Shown piece by piece: positions 38,318 through 46,851 of a stretch of DNA of 64,000 nucleotides. Position numbers and translations under genes: made by a program. The DNA is from Pseudomonas syringae CC1557 (GTDB taxonomy: Bacteria; Pseudomonadota; Gammaproteobacteria; Pseudomonadales; Pseudomonadaceae): contig NZ_CP007014.1 of the NCBI RefSeq assembly GCF_000452705.1, positions 992,001 through 1,056,000 of the forward strand, read 5' to 3'. A model generated the notes under the pieces. The model saw only the letters and a program-made list of their open reading frames with translations, had not been told where the DNA came from and made no database searches. The stretch's first letter is position 1. Each line of letters begins with the position of its first letter.

Positions 38318-39367
38318 TTACAGGCGTGGGTAGTCGATGTAACCGACCGGGCCTTTGGCGTAGAACGTCTCCGGATGAGCTTCGTTCAGAGGGGCATCGC
38401 TGGCCAGCCGCTCCGGCAAGTCCGGGTTGGCGATGTAAGGCACACCGAACGCGATTGCGTCGGCCTTGCCTTCTGCCAGCCAGGCATTGGCACTGTCTTT
38501 GGTGAACTTCTCGTTGGCGATATAAACGCCGCCGAAGTCTTTCTTCAACTGCGGGCCGAGGCTGTCTTCGGCGTCATGCTCGCGAGCACAGATGAACGCG
38601 ATACCGCGCTTGCCGAGCTCCCTGGCCACGTAGCTGAAGGTTTCAGCCCGGTTTTCATCGCTCATGTCATGCATGTCGGCGCGCGGCGAAAGGTGCACAC
38701 CCACGCGACCGGCACCCCACACGTCAATGACTGCATCGGTCACTTCCAGTAGCAGACGGGCACGGTTTTCTACCGAACCGCCGTACTCATCGGTGCGCTG
38801 GTTGCTGCCGCTCAGCAGGAACTGCTCCAGCAGATAGCCATTGGCACCATGGACTTCCACGCCGTCGAAGCCCGCTGCCTTGGCGTTTTCCGCGCCGATC
38901 CGATAGGCCTCGACGATGTCGCCGATTTCCGCCAGCTCCAGCGCGCGCGGCACTGGCAGCGGCGTGATAGGGCGCATCAGGCTCACATGCCCTTCAGCTG
39001 CAATGGCGCTCGGCGCAACCGGGGTTTCGCCGTTCAGGTAAGAAGGGTGGGAAATGCGCCCTACGTGCCACAGTTGCAGCGCGATGCGGCCACCGGCGTT
39101 GTGCACCGCCTTGGTGATGTTGCTCCAGCCACGCACCTGATCATTGGACCAGATGCCAGGGGTGTCCGGGTAGCCCACGCCCATCGGCGTGACCGAGGTA
39201 GCTTCAGTCAGGATCAGACCTGCCGAGGCGCGTTGTACGTAATACTCGGACATCATTGCATTGGGGACGCGGCCTTCATCGGCGCGGCAGCGTGTCAGCG
39301 GCGCCATGATGATGCGGTTTGGCAGTTGCAGATCGCCCAGGGTGATAGGGTCAAAGATAGTCGTCAT
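38318..39367 (-). CDS. xenB: Old yellow enzyme family xenobiotic reductase XenB
   Basis: A 349-residue FMN-dependent oxidoreductase with a TIM-barrel fold. It reduces electron-poor alkenes and nitrate esters with NADPH. Family marks include PLTRCRADEG near the start, the FMN and substrate contact HVGRISHPSY, HGANGYLLEQFL with the active-site HGAN, and SVENRARLLLEV. It is the last gene of an arsR-MFS-xenB set (21-base gap), matching the order of P. aeruginosa as remembered. The set looks like an electrophile or xenobiotic response unit. Confidence 0.9.
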   Translation of the reverse strand: MTTIFDPITLGDLQLPNRIIMAPLTRCRADEGRVPNAMMSEYYVQRASAGLILTEATSVTPMGVGYPDTPGIWSNDQVRGWSNITKAVHNAGGRIALQLWHVGRISHPSYLNGETPVAPSAIAAEGHVSLMRPITPLPVPRALELAEIGDIVEAYRIGAENAKAAGFDGVEVHGANGYLLEQFLLSGSNQRTDEYGGSVENRARLLLEVTDAVIDVWGAGRVGVHLSPRADMHDMSDENRAETFSYVARELGKRGIAFICAREHDAEDSLGPQLKKDFGGVYIANEKFTKDSANAWLAEGKADAIAFGVPYIANPDLPERLASDAPLNEAHPETFYAKGPVGYIDYPRL

Positions 39368-39388
39368 GTATCGAATCCTCGTAATTGA

Positions 39389-40555
39389 TCAATTAGTAGC
39401 GTGTGCCAGATCCGGGTTGCCGGTCTGACGGAAAGTAATCAGGGTGATCAGCAGCGCGAGCACTGCCAGTACAGCAGCCGCCAGTGGCACGCTGGTCAGG
39501 CCCAGGCCGTGAGCGATAACGCTGCCGCCGACCCAGGCGCCGAGCGCGTTGCCAACGTTGAAGGCGCCGATGTTCAGGGTCGAAACCAGGTTGGGTGCCG
39601 CCTTGCCGAAGGTCACCACATTGATCTGCAACGCCGGGACCGCAGCGAAAGCCGCGACCGCCCAGAGGAACAGGGTGATTTCAGTCGGGATCAGCGATGC
39701 GCTGGTCCAACTGAGGACGGTGGAAATCACCGCCATCGAAACGAACACGGCAATCAGTGTGGACGACAGGCGGCGGTCGGCCATTTTGCCGCCGAGCACG
39801 TTACCGGCGGTCAGGCCAAGGCCGATCAGCAGCAGGGTCCAGGTCACGCCGTTGGGCGATACGCCAGTCACTTCGCCGAGCAGCGGGGCGATGTAAGTGA
39901 ACAAGGTAAACATGGAGGCTGAAAACAGCGCAGTCATGCTCAGCGACAACCAGATACCGGCACCTCTGAGGGCTCCCAGTTCGGCGCGCATGTCGAGCTT
40001 TTCTTCATTGCGATTGGTCGGCAGAAAGCGAATCAGGCCGATCAGCGCAATGACGCCGATGACGGTCACTGCCCAGAACGTCGAGCGCCAGCCTGCGTAT
40101 TGACCCAATGCGGTGCCCAGCGGCACGCCCAGCACGTTGGCCAGGGTCAGACCGGTGAACATCAAGGCCACAGCGGACGCACGACGGTTGGCCGGCACCA
40201 GGCCTGCGGCAACCACCGAGCCGATACCGAAGAACGCGCCGTGGCACAGTGCGGTAACGACACGGGCGAACATCAGCACGTTGTAATCACTGGCCAACGC
40301 ACAGAGCAGGTTACCGATGATGAAAATCCCCATCAGCGTGACCAGTGCGGCCTTGCGTGGCAGTTTTGCCGTGGCCATGGCCATGAACGGTGCGCCGACT
40401 GCCACGCCCAGGGCGTAGCCGGTCACCAGCCAGCCAGCGCCGGGGATCGATACGCCGAGGTCGGCGGCGACGTCGGGCAGCAGGCCCATGATGACGAATT
40501 CAGTGGTGCCGATGGCGAAGGCGCTCAGGGCCAGAATGAGTAGCGAAAGGGGCAC
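39389..40555 (-). CDS. MFS transporter, drug/sugar efflux type (DHA1, AraJ-like)
   Basis: A 388-residue major facilitator protein with 12 membrane helices. The first helix has AIGTTEFVIMGLLPDVAADL, typical of the AraJ/YdhP DHA1 group, and the loop between helices 2 and 3 has GAPFMAMATAKLPRK. It begins with GTG at 40555, preceded by GGAG. It is between an ArsR repressor gene and xenB. Export of a xenobiotic or toxic metabolite is likely, but the substrate is unknown. Confidence 0.87.
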   Translation of the reverse strand: MPLSLLILALSAFAIGTTEFVIMGLLPDVAADLGVSIPGAGWLVTGYALGVAVGAPFMAMATAKLPRKAALVTLMGIFIIGNLLCALASDYNVLMFARVVTALCHGAFFGIGSVVAAGLVPANRRASAVALMFTGLTLANVLGVPLGTALGQYAGWRSTFWAVTVIGVIALIGLIRFLPTNRNEEKLDMRAELGALRGAGIWLSLSMTALFSASMFTLFTYIAPLLGEVTGVSPNGVTWTLLLIGLGLTAGNVLGGKMADRRLSSTLIAVFVSMAVISTVLSWTSASLIPTEITLFLWAVAAFAAVPALQINVVTFGKAAPNLVSTLNIGAFNVGNALGAWVGGSVIAHGLGLTSVPLAAAVLAVLALLITLITFRQTGNPDLAHATN

Positions 40556-40587
40556 GGGGCATCTCCAGGAACAAAAGGTGAAAAAAA

Positions 40588-40902
40588 TCAGGTCGGGTTG
40601 TTCAGCTCTTCAAGCAGTGCCTGTACGAATGCCTGGATGACTTCTTCGTTGCGTCTGAAGAAATGCCATTGGCCGACCTTCTTGCTGCTGATCAGCCCGG
40701 CGCGTTGCAGCGTTGCGAGGTGGGCTGACACAGTGGATTGGGACAACCCTGCGCGCTGATCGATCTGTCCGGCGCAGACGCCATGTTCGATCGAGTGTTC
40801 CTGAGCCGGAAAACTCGCGCGCGGGTCCTTCAGCCAGGTCAGGATTTCTCGGCGGACCGGATGGGCCAGAGCTTTTATTATGTCGTCGAGGTCAATTGGC
40901 AT
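40588..40902 (-). CDS. ArsR-family transcriptional repressor without the metal motif
   Basis: A 104-residue winged-helix regulator (recognition helix near LSQSTVSAHLATLQRAGL). The ELCVCDL metal-binding segment of ArsR/SmtB metal sensors is absent; only one Cys, in GVCAGQID at about residue 43, is present. It heads the xenB-MFS set and faces acpH across a 163-base gap with three palindromic sites. It probably represses its own operon and responds to an organic or redox signal; the lone Cys is a candidate sensor. Confidence 0.87.
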   Translation of the reverse strand: MPIDLDDIIKALAHPVRREILTWLKDPRASFPAQEHSIEHGVCAGQIDQRAGLSQSTVSAHLATLQRAGLISSKKVGQWHFFRRNEEVIQAFVQALLEELNNPT

Positions 40903-40922
40903 GTCGTTCTCACAGGCGTATA

Positions 40923-41028
40923 GCGATATATCGCGATGGGGCGAACTTTATATCTGTATTTCGCGATATACAAATATGATTTCGTGCTGAGCAACGATCA
41001 AATCGGAATATCGGGTTATATCGATATA
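40923..41028. promoter_or_regulatory. Palindromic operator cluster upstream of arsR
   Basis: Three related AT-rich sites: GCGATATATCGC at 40923-40934 (perfect palindrome), a TCGCGATATA half-type site at 40961-40970, and TATATCGATATA at 41017-41028 (perfect palindrome). They lie 21 to 115 bases upstream of arsR and before acpH. Binding by the ArsR protein is inferred. Confidence 0.65.
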
Positions 41029-41065
41029 TGGACCGGAACCCCATAAGCGGCGTAGGCTTGCGGTC

Positions 41066-41665
41066 ATGAACTATCTGGCACATCTTCATCTTGGCGGGCA
41101 TCGACCTGCCCAATTGCTCGGCAGCCTGTACGGCGACTTCGTCAAAGGCCCGCTGCCGGGGCGTTTTCCTGTCGAGCTGGAAGCGGCGATTCGTCTGCAT
41201 CGCAGCATCGATGCGTTCACGGATGCTCATCCGCTGATCAAGTCGTCCATTGCCCGTTTTCCAGCGCAACGCCGCCGTTATGCGGGCATCATGCTTGACG
41301 TGTTTTTTGATCACTGCCTGGCGCGTGACTGGCAGCTGTATGCCGATCTGCCGCTGGACGTGTTCACTCGCAAGGTCTATGGCACGCTGGCCGCCGAGCC
41401 GCAGTTGCCCGAGCGCCTGGCGCTGATCGCACCGCGTATGGCGGCGCAGGACTGGCTGGGTTCCTATCGGGATTTCGAGGTGCTGGAGCAGGTGCTGCGG
41501 GGTATCTCCAGCCGCCTGTCACGACCCGAAGGGCTGGCGGGCGGCATGCAGGAGTTGCAGGCGCTTTACCAGCCCTTGAGCGAGGACTTCGCGGAGTTTT
41601 ATCCGCAGTTGCAGGATTTCGCTCAGGCCGCTCTGGCCGGGCGCGAGACCACTTCACTCGGCTGA
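41066..41665 (+). CDS. acpH: Acyl carrier protein phosphodiesterase AcpH
   Basis: A 199-residue enzyme of the AcpH/DUF479 family that removes the 4'-phosphopantetheine from acyl carrier protein. It has an HD-like helical fold: MNYLAHLHL at the start, GSLYGDFVKG, HRSIDAFTDAHP with metal-ligand His and Asp, and MLDVFFDHCLARDW. It is divergent from arsR, and its 3' end overlaps that of the convergent olsA gene by 43 bases. Confidence 0.92.
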   Translation: MNYLAHLHLGGHRPAQLLGSLYGDFVKGPLPGRFPVELEAAIRLHRSIDAFTDAHPLIKSSIARFPAQRRRYAGIMLDVFFDHCLARDWQLYADLPLDVFTRKVYGTLAAEPQLPERLALIAPRMAAQDWLGSYRDFEVLEQVLRGISSRLSRPEGLAGGMQELQALYQPLSEDFAEFYPQLQDFAQAALAGRETTSLG

Positions 41666-42432
41666 GCAGGCTCGCCGATCACCGGTTCACCAAACAATGC
41701 CGTTTGCACAGCTTGCTGAGCCTTGAAGGCCAGGGCCGCACGTTCCTGATCTGCAGTCGGGATCGGTGTCAGAAGGTGAATATGCACGTCGCTCTGCTCG
41801 TTGGCGAACAGTCGGCGCAAATGCGACAGCAAGTCATCGTCGCCAATGAACGGGGCTATCGGGTCCGGTTTGCCGTCACGTGAGTAACCAATCGCCACCG
41901 GCTGGATCGGCACACCTGCTTCGATGGCGCTGGACAGCAAGCGACCGTGAAAGGTGCGCAGGCTCTTGCCATCGGTGGTGGTGCCTTCCGGGAAAATCAG
42001 CAGCGCGTTACCTTGTTGCAGGTGATTGCACATCTGCTTCTGGATCAGACGACTGTCGCCCGAGCCACGTCGAATGAACAGCGTACCGGCTTTCAATGCC
42101 AGCCAGCCGGCCACCGGCCAGGTGCGTACTTCGGCCTTGGACAGAAACGACAGCGGCGCGAGCATGCCCAGCAGTGCGATGTCGGTCCAGGACACATGAT
42201 TGCTGACCCACAACATCGGCTGCGTGGGCAGCTCGCCGGTCACGGTGACGCGAAATGGCAGGGCGTTGCTCAGGCGTGCCATGAACCAGCGGCTCCAGCG
42301 CTGCCTGCGCTCCATCGAACTGCCGAACTTGATACGCTCCAGAATCGCGAAGGCTCCGGCAATCATGAGGCCGAGCGCCACGACCATCAGCACCCTGACC
42401 ACGCGGGCGTAGCCGCGAATCCGGCTCATCAT
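41623..42432 (-). CDS. olsA: Lyso-ornithine lipid O-acyltransferase OlsA
   Basis: A 269-residue 1-acyl-glycerol-phosphate-acyltransferase-type enzyme. The catalytic HX4D motif is in [11 protein letters not shown], and the acceptor motif is FPEGTTTDG. One membrane helix lies near residues 12-31. It overlaps olsB by the sequence ATGATGA, and the pair makes ornithine lipids, phosphate-free membrane lipids used under phosphate shortage: OlsB makes lyso-ornithine lipid and OlsA adds the second acyl chain. The end overlaps acpH on the other strand by 43 bases. A longer reading frame upstream lies within olsB and is rejected. Confidence 0.9.
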   Translation of the reverse strand: MMSRIRGYARVVRVLMVVALGLMIAGAFAILERIKFGSSMERRQRWSRWFMARLSNALPFRVTVTGELPTQPMLWVSNHVSWTDIALLGMLAPLSFLSKAEVRTWPVAGWLALKAGTLFIRRGSGDSRLIQKQMCNHLQQGNALLIFPEGTTTDGKSLRTFHGRLLSSAIEAGVPIQPVAIGYSRDGKPDPIAPFIGDDDLLSHLRRLFANEQSDVHIHLLTPIPTADQERAALAFKAQQAVQTALFGEPVIGEPAQPSEVVSRPARAA

Positions 42433-43184
42433 ACGGCCGCCTTGAAATGGCGCGCGTAACGTGGGCACAGGTCGTCGCGCTTGAGCAGAATGAACACGTC
42501 GGCGACCTGGAAATCTTCGTCCCAGCACGGTTCGCCACAGATCTTGGCGCCCAGACGCATGTAAGCCTTGAGCAGCGGCGGCATTTCGCAGATCACGTTG
42601 CTCGGGATGTCGAGGGTCGGCAGCGGGTTCTTCGGTTCGGCGCGCAGGTGCTCGTTGCACAGGTAGCGTTCGCGCAGACGCTGCATGATCGCGTGGGCCT
42701 GAATGCCGCCGTCCTGCATCGGAATACTGGCGCAACCCATCAGGTAGCTATAGCTGCCTTCATTGAGCACTTCGGCCAGCTCGCTCCACAACACGGCAAT
42801 GGTGCCGCCGTTGCGGTAGGCTGGATCGACACACGTGCGACCCAGTTCCAGAATCGGACCTTGCAGATGAGTCAGGCCGTGCAGGCTGAATTCTTCTTCA
42901 CTGTAAAAGCTGCCCAGTGTGCTGGCAGCCTTGTGGTCGAGCAGCCGAGTCGTGGCCACCAGGCGCCCGGTGTTCAAGTCGCGAACCCCGATGTGCGAGC
43001 AGTGAATATCATAGTCATCGATATCCAGACCGTGTTCAGCGCCATTGAGGCGGGCGTTGAACTCTTCGCTGAACACACTGAAACGCAACGCCTGTGCTTC
43101 CTGCAAGGCGCGCGCTCCAATCAGGCGCTCGGCCTGAAGACGACGTTCAGAAGTGTTGTCACGAATGCGGGCGATCTGGGTCAT
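42429..43184 (-). CDS. olsB: L-ornithine N-acyltransferase OlsB
   Basis: A 251-residue GNAT-like N-acyltransferase that transfers a 3-hydroxyacyl chain from ACP to ornithine. Recognisable segments are [30 protein letters not shown] (substrate and CoA-type binding) and [11 protein letters not shown] 43184 follows GGAGA; earlier in-frame starts are less well placed. olsA follows with a four-base overlap. The pair probably responds to phosphate limitation through PhoB, but no Pho box was found by eye. Confidence 0.9.
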   Translation of the reverse strand: MTQIARIRDNTSERRLQAERLIGARALQEAQALRFSVFSEEFNARLNGAEHGLDIDDYDIHCSHIGVRDLNTGRLVATTRLLDHKAASTLGSFYSEEEFSLHGLTHLQGPILELGRTCVDPAYRNGGTIAVLWSELAEVLNEGSYSYLMGCASIPMQDGGIQAHAIMQRLRERYLCNEHLRAEPKNPLPTLDIPSNVICEMPPLLKAYMRLGAKICGEPCWDEDFQVADVFILLKRDDLCPRYARHFKAAV

Positions 43185-43472
43185 ACGAATCTCCATGAGC
43201 CAGCCTTGCATATTGGCTGGTTGACTGATTTGTCCAGGCGCTTTGCCGTAGTTGCAGGCTAGGGAGATGGCGTGTCATGCCTGTGAAGCTTTGGTGATGG
43301 TTGTGTGACGGAGGCTCTGACGCCTCATCGTGGTCATCCTCATCCGCCCGGTTATGGGTCTATCGTGCCGACGCTCTGCGTCCGCCCTTGAAGGGGAGCG
43401 GCAATCCTGCGTGTTGACTGGCTGTCATGAAGCGCTGCTAATGTGCGCGGATAAACTTTTCGAGACTTAGCC

Positions 43473-44579
43473 ATGCCTCGTCGATTCATCCATCTGTGTC
43501 TGCTTTTGATTTTGGGCATCAACCTGCACAACGCTGCCGCCGAAACCTGGCCAGCCGAGCAGTGGCCCTCCCGCTCAGTGCCGCGATCTTCGGCCATTGA
43601 AGAGCTCGAAACCTACGCCTTCCCACCCAGAGACGAAGAAACCCGCAAAGGCATCCGCACCGATGCGCTGCTGGTCATCCGCGATGGTGAAGTGGTCTAC
43701 GAGCGTTATGCCGGTGTCACCACTGCCCAGACCCCGCACCTGACCTGGTCTATCAGTAAGAGCATCATGGCGACTGTGTTGGGAGTGGCATTCACAGAGG
43801 GGCGCTTTCAGTTGAATGATCCGGTCGCCAGGTTCTACGCGCCGTTCCAGGCGCATCCCGATATCACCCTCAAGGACCTCATGCACTGGGCGTCAGGCCT
43901 GGACTGGCAGGAGGACTACGAGTACGCGCCGCTCAACTCTTCCGTGGTCGCCATGCTCTACACCCGCGGGCGTGACGACATGGCGCGCTTCACCGCCGAT
44001 CACGCCGCAGCCAGGCCGGCAGGCAAGGCGTACCTGTATTCCAGTGGCGACAGCGCCGTGCTGGCCGCGGCGTTGAAAACCATGGTCGGGCAGCAGGCTT
44101 ATGCGGATTACCCATGGAAAGCGCTGTTTGACCCGCTGGGTATTCGGGGGGCCGTCTGGGAAACCGACGGCAGCGGCACCTTCGTGGGCTCGTCCTATGC
44201 CTACCTGACGGCTCGCGACCTGGCACGCATCGGCCTTTTGATGCAGCGTGGTGGGCAGTGGCAAGGTCGGCAGTTGCTCAATCAGGAGTGGATGAACTTC
44301 GTGCTGACGCCTTTTGCCGGCGAGCAAGTAGACGCGACTGTCGAAGTGCCGGGCGGCCAGTGGTGGCTTAATCACACCGCTGATGGAGGCAAAGGGCCGT
44401 GGCCCGACGCACCCGCCAATACCTTCGCCGCGCTGGGCCATTGGGGGCAGGCGTTGTATGTGATCCCCGACGAGAAACTGGTGATCGTGCGCTACGCCGA
44501 TGATCGCGATGGCACGTACAACCACAATCAAATGCTCAAGCTGACACAAGCAGCATTCGGTAAGGAGGGTGGCCAATGA
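43473..44579 (+). CDS. Secreted serine hydrolase, beta-lactamase/penicillin-binding-protein family
   Basis: A 368-residue protein with a signal peptide (1-23, cut near AAAE) and a class C-type serine hydrolase domain. The nucleophile motif S93-x-x-K96 is in TWSISKS, the second motif is Y189-S-S (Y-x-N in classic enzymes), and LGHWGQ holds the HxG third motif. Relatives include esterases, 6-aminohexanoate-dimer hydrolase and D-aminopeptidases, so a beta-lactamase role is not implied. Its stop overlaps the next gene by four bases. Confidence 0.87.
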   Translation: MPRRFIHLCLLLILGINLHNAAAETWPAEQWPSRSVPRSSAIEELETYAFPPRDEETRKGIRTDALLVIRDGEVVYERYAGVTTAQTPHLTWSISKSIMATVLGVAFTEGRFQLNDPVARFYAPFQAHPDITLKDLMHWASGLDWQEDYEYAPLNSSVVAMLYTRGRDDMARFTADHAAARPAGKAYLYSSGDSAVLAAALKTMVGQQAYADYPWKALFDPLGIRGAVWETDGSGTFVGSSYAYLTARDLARIGLLMQRGGQWQGRQLLNQEWMNFVLTPFAGEQVDATVEVPGGQWWLNHTADGGKGPWPDAPANTFAALGHWGQALYVIPDEKLVIVRYADDRDGTYNHNQMLKLTQAAFGKEGGQ

Positions 44580-44914
44580 GCAGCCGTCGAATGTTCATCC
44601 TGCGTCGCCCGTTCAGCAGCCTGTTGTTGCTGATCGTTGCTGCACTCGCGGTACTTGCCTGGCAGTATCGCGTTAATTTGCAGGCATTCCCGACCATCAT
44701 CAGCGCCTACACCGCCAAGGAATACTGCTCGTGCCGGTACGTGATGAACAATCCCGAAGCGTACTGTCGGGGCTACGTCAAACAGTACGTGCCGAGCACC
44801 CTGACAGACGACTCCGGGCAGAAACGGGTAGTCGCCAGCGGCCTTGGACGAACCAGCAGTGCGGCGTGGCAAGGCGAGCGCCAAGGCTGTCGGCTGTTGC
44901 CGCCCGCCCCATGA
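44576..44914 (+). CDS. Small membrane protein with Cys-x-Cys motif, coupled to the serine hydrolase
   Basis: A 112-residue protein with a basic N terminus and one transmembrane helix at about residues 14-30, then a periplasmic part with four cysteines: C51-S-C53, C64 and C105. The segment YCSCRYVMNNPEAYC looks conserved or disulfide-bonded. Start ATG overlaps the upstream stop (ATGA), so expression is coupled to the hydrolase and it may be its partner. No family was recognised. Confidence 0.75.
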   Translation: MSSRRMFILRRPFSSLLLLIVAALAVLAWQYRVNLQAFPTIISAYTAKEYCSCRYVMNNPEAYCRGYVKQYVPSTLTDDSGQKRVVASGLGRTSSAAWQGERQGCRLLPPAP

Positions 44915-44993
44915 AAATTTTGGGCGAACATAGCGGTATGCCGGTGGTCTGACAGGCGGTAAGGTGGCCCTCAAATGCTCGTCTGGAGTCTGC

Positions 44994-45575
44994 ATGCTCA
45001 ACACAATTCGTCTGCTGCTGGTCATGCTGGCCGCAGTGGCGTTACCTGCCCATGCCAACTGGTATCTGGACAACGAGTCTTCACGGCTCTCTTTCACGTC
45101 AACCAAAGATTCCGACATTGCCGAAGTGCAACGCTTTCTGGTGCTGCACGGCAAGGTGGGCAACAAAGGGCTGGCTGAGGTCGAGATCGAGATGGACTCG
45201 GTCAGCACCGGCATTCCGTTGCGCGACGAGCGCCTTCGTGAACAGGTGTTTCAGGTTCGAACATTTCCTTCTGCGCAGATCAACGCGCAACTGAATATGC
45301 GGCCGATCAATGATCTGGCCCCTGGCGCGCAACTGGAGCTGCGCCTGCCGCTGTCCGTGCGCCTGCGTGGCAAGACCCATAGTTACAATGCCGAATTGTT
45401 GGTCACGCGCCTCGACGAGCGTCGCTTTCAGGTGGTGACGCTGGAGCCACTGGTGGTTCATGCACAGGATTTCGACCTGGTGCCAGACTTCACCGCCTTG
45501 CGCAAAACCGCAGGTTTGTCTGCGGTCAGCCTGTCGGTGCCTGTAGGCGCTGTCCTTATTTTCACGGCGCGCTGA
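44994..45575 (+). CDS. YceI-family periplasmic lipid-binding-like protein
   Basis: A 193-residue protein with a signal peptide (1-19, ending AHAN) and a lipocalin-like YceI domain. The opening NWYLDNESSRLSFTSTK and the central EIEMDSVSTGIPLRDERLRE match the family, whose members bind polyisoprenoids or are induced by alkaline stress. ATG 44994 is chosen because it begins the signal. A PLD-type gene starts one base after its stop. Confidence 0.85.
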   Translation: MLNTIRLLLVMLAAVALPAHANWYLDNESSRLSFTSTKDSDIAEVQRFLVLHGKVGNKGLAEVEIEMDSVSTGIPLRDERLREQVFQVRTFPSAQINAQLNMRPINDLAPGAQLELRLPLSVRLRGKTHSYNAELLVTRLDERRFQVVTLEPLVVHAQDFDLVPDFTALRKTAGLSAVSLSVPVGAVLIFTAR

Positions 45576-45576
45576 C

Positions 45577-46734
45577 ATGAACGGTGCGATTTTTCCATGG
45601 CGTGAAAACAACCGTTTCCAATTGTTGATCGACGGCCCGGCGTTCTTCCCGCGTATGATCGCGGCAATAGATCGGGCCGAGCAGCAGGTTGATCTGGAGC
45701 TGTACCTGGTCGAGGCCGGGGCCTGCGCGGATGCCATCGTGCGGGCGCTGGTCGAGGCGGGACGACGTGGCGTGATAGTCCGTTGCCTGTTCGATGACTT
45801 CGGTTCAAAAGCATTCGATGCCGGGTTGCGCCAGCAACTGACCGATGCCGGCGTCATCCTGCGCTTCTACAACCCGATTCACTGGCGGCGTGGCGTGCGT
45901 AATTTCTACCGTGACCATCGCAAGATCCTGGTCGTGGACAAGACCCTGGCTGTGGTCGGCGGCACCGGTGTGACCGATGAATTCTGGGAGCCGGACAAAG
46001 ACGTCAGCCAATGGCACGAGGTCATGGTGGAAATCAGCGGGCCGCTGGTTCTGGACTGGCAGGCCTTGTTCGACCGTCAGTTTCACGCCAATGCCCGGCG
46101 CTTTGCCTGGCGCCCGAAGCAGAACTTTGGTCTGACGCAGTTGCCGAAAATGCCGGCATCCGGTGAGGGGCTGGGCCGTGTGGCGTATGCCGACTCGCGC
46201 CAGCATCGCGACATTCTGCAGTCATTGGTGCGCACCTTGCACAGCGGCCAGAAGCGTATCTGGCTCGCCACCCCGTATTTTCTGCCCACCTGGAAAGTTC
46301 GCCGGGCGCTGCGTAGTGCCGCGGCGCGGGGCGTCGATGTGCGTCTGTTGCTGACCGGCCCGCGCACCGATCACCCGTCCGTGCGCTACGCTGGCCACCG
46401 CTATTACCCGCGTTTGCTGCGTGCCGGTGTCAAAGTCTTCGAATACCAGCCGTGTTTCCTGCACCTGAAAATGGTCCTGATCGATGACTGGGTGAGTATT
46501 GGCTCGTGCAACTTCGACCACTGGAACCTGCACTTCAACCTGGAGGCCAACCTCGAAGCCCTTGACCCGGGCCTGACCCGGGATGTGGTTGCCAGCTTCG
46601 AAAAAGACTTCGCCCTGAGCGCCGAAACAACGCTGGAAGACTGGAAAGCCAGACCATTGTGGAGGCGGGTCAAACAGCGCTTGTGGGGCTGGATCGACCG
46701 GCTGGTGGTGAACATGCTGGATCATCGGAATTGA
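45577..46734 (+). CDS. Phospholipase D superfamily enzyme, cardiolipin synthase type
   Basis: A 385-residue protein with two HKD motifs: H114-x-K116-x4-D121 (RDHRKILVVDK) and H296-x-K298-x4-D303 (LHLKMVLIDD). The layout GSCNFDHWNLHFNLEAN after the second motif is as in cardiolipin synthase B (ClsB). It probably joins phosphatidyl groups to make cardiolipin at the inner membrane. No N-terminal membrane helices, which suits ClsB rather than ClsA. It is the last core gene before the AT-rich island. Confidence 0.88.
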   Translation: MNGAIFPWRENNRFQLLIDGPAFFPRMIAAIDRAEQQVDLELYLVEAGACADAIVRALVEAGRRGVIVRCLFDDFGSKAFDAGLRQQLTDAGVILRFYNPIHWRRGVRNFYRDHRKILVVDKTLAVVGGTGVTDEFWEPDKDVSQWHEVMVEISGPLVLDWQALFDRQFHANARRFAWRPKQNFGLTQLPKMPASGEGLGRVAYADSRQHRDILQSLVRTLHSGQKRIWLATPYFLPTWKVRRALRSAAARGVDVRLLLTGPRTDHPSVRYAGHRYYPRLLRAGVKVFEYQPCFLHLKMVLIDDWVSIGSCNFDHWNLHFNLEANLEALDPGLTRDVVASFEKDFALSAETTLEDWKARPLWRRVKQRLWGWIDRLVVNMLDHRN

Positions 46735-46851
46735 GGTGTTATATGTTATAGGGTAGCTTGCAGCTGCTTGCTGTACTCTAGCTACGCTGTCCCGAATACT
46801 TTGAGAAAAGAGGGGCAAGGTCCGACACAGCCTGCGTAGAATTGTCTAAAG
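46735..46851. other. Left edge of the AT-rich island, no gene seen
   Basis: 117 bases after the phospholipase gene, with a short direct-repeat-like AGCTTGCAGCTGCTTGCTG at 46752-46770. It marks the change to lower G+C content. No tRNA or att site was recognised. Confidence 0.4.

Noticed and set aside
40571..40587. ColR-like GTGAAAAAAATCA before the MFS gene
   Set aside because: It has the TTTTTCAC core on the minus strand but the upstream A at the fifth position is missing, and the gene has no ColR context.
41036..41060. GGAACC sequence as part of an Hrp box
   Set aside because: A search for GGAACC followed at 15-16 bases by CCACNNA failed here and at the other GGAACC sites seen, for example 11148 and 12407.
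43361..43383. TATCGTGCCGACGCTCTGCGT near the olsB promoter side
   Set aside because: It shares the GACGCTCTGCGTC end of the dispersed repeat but lacks the middle, so I did not list it as a copy. It may be a deleted remnant.
43473..44579. Naming the serine hydrolase a beta-lactamase (AmpC)
   Set aside because: The second motif is YSS rather than YAN and no ampR is divergent; the family holds many esterases and peptidases.
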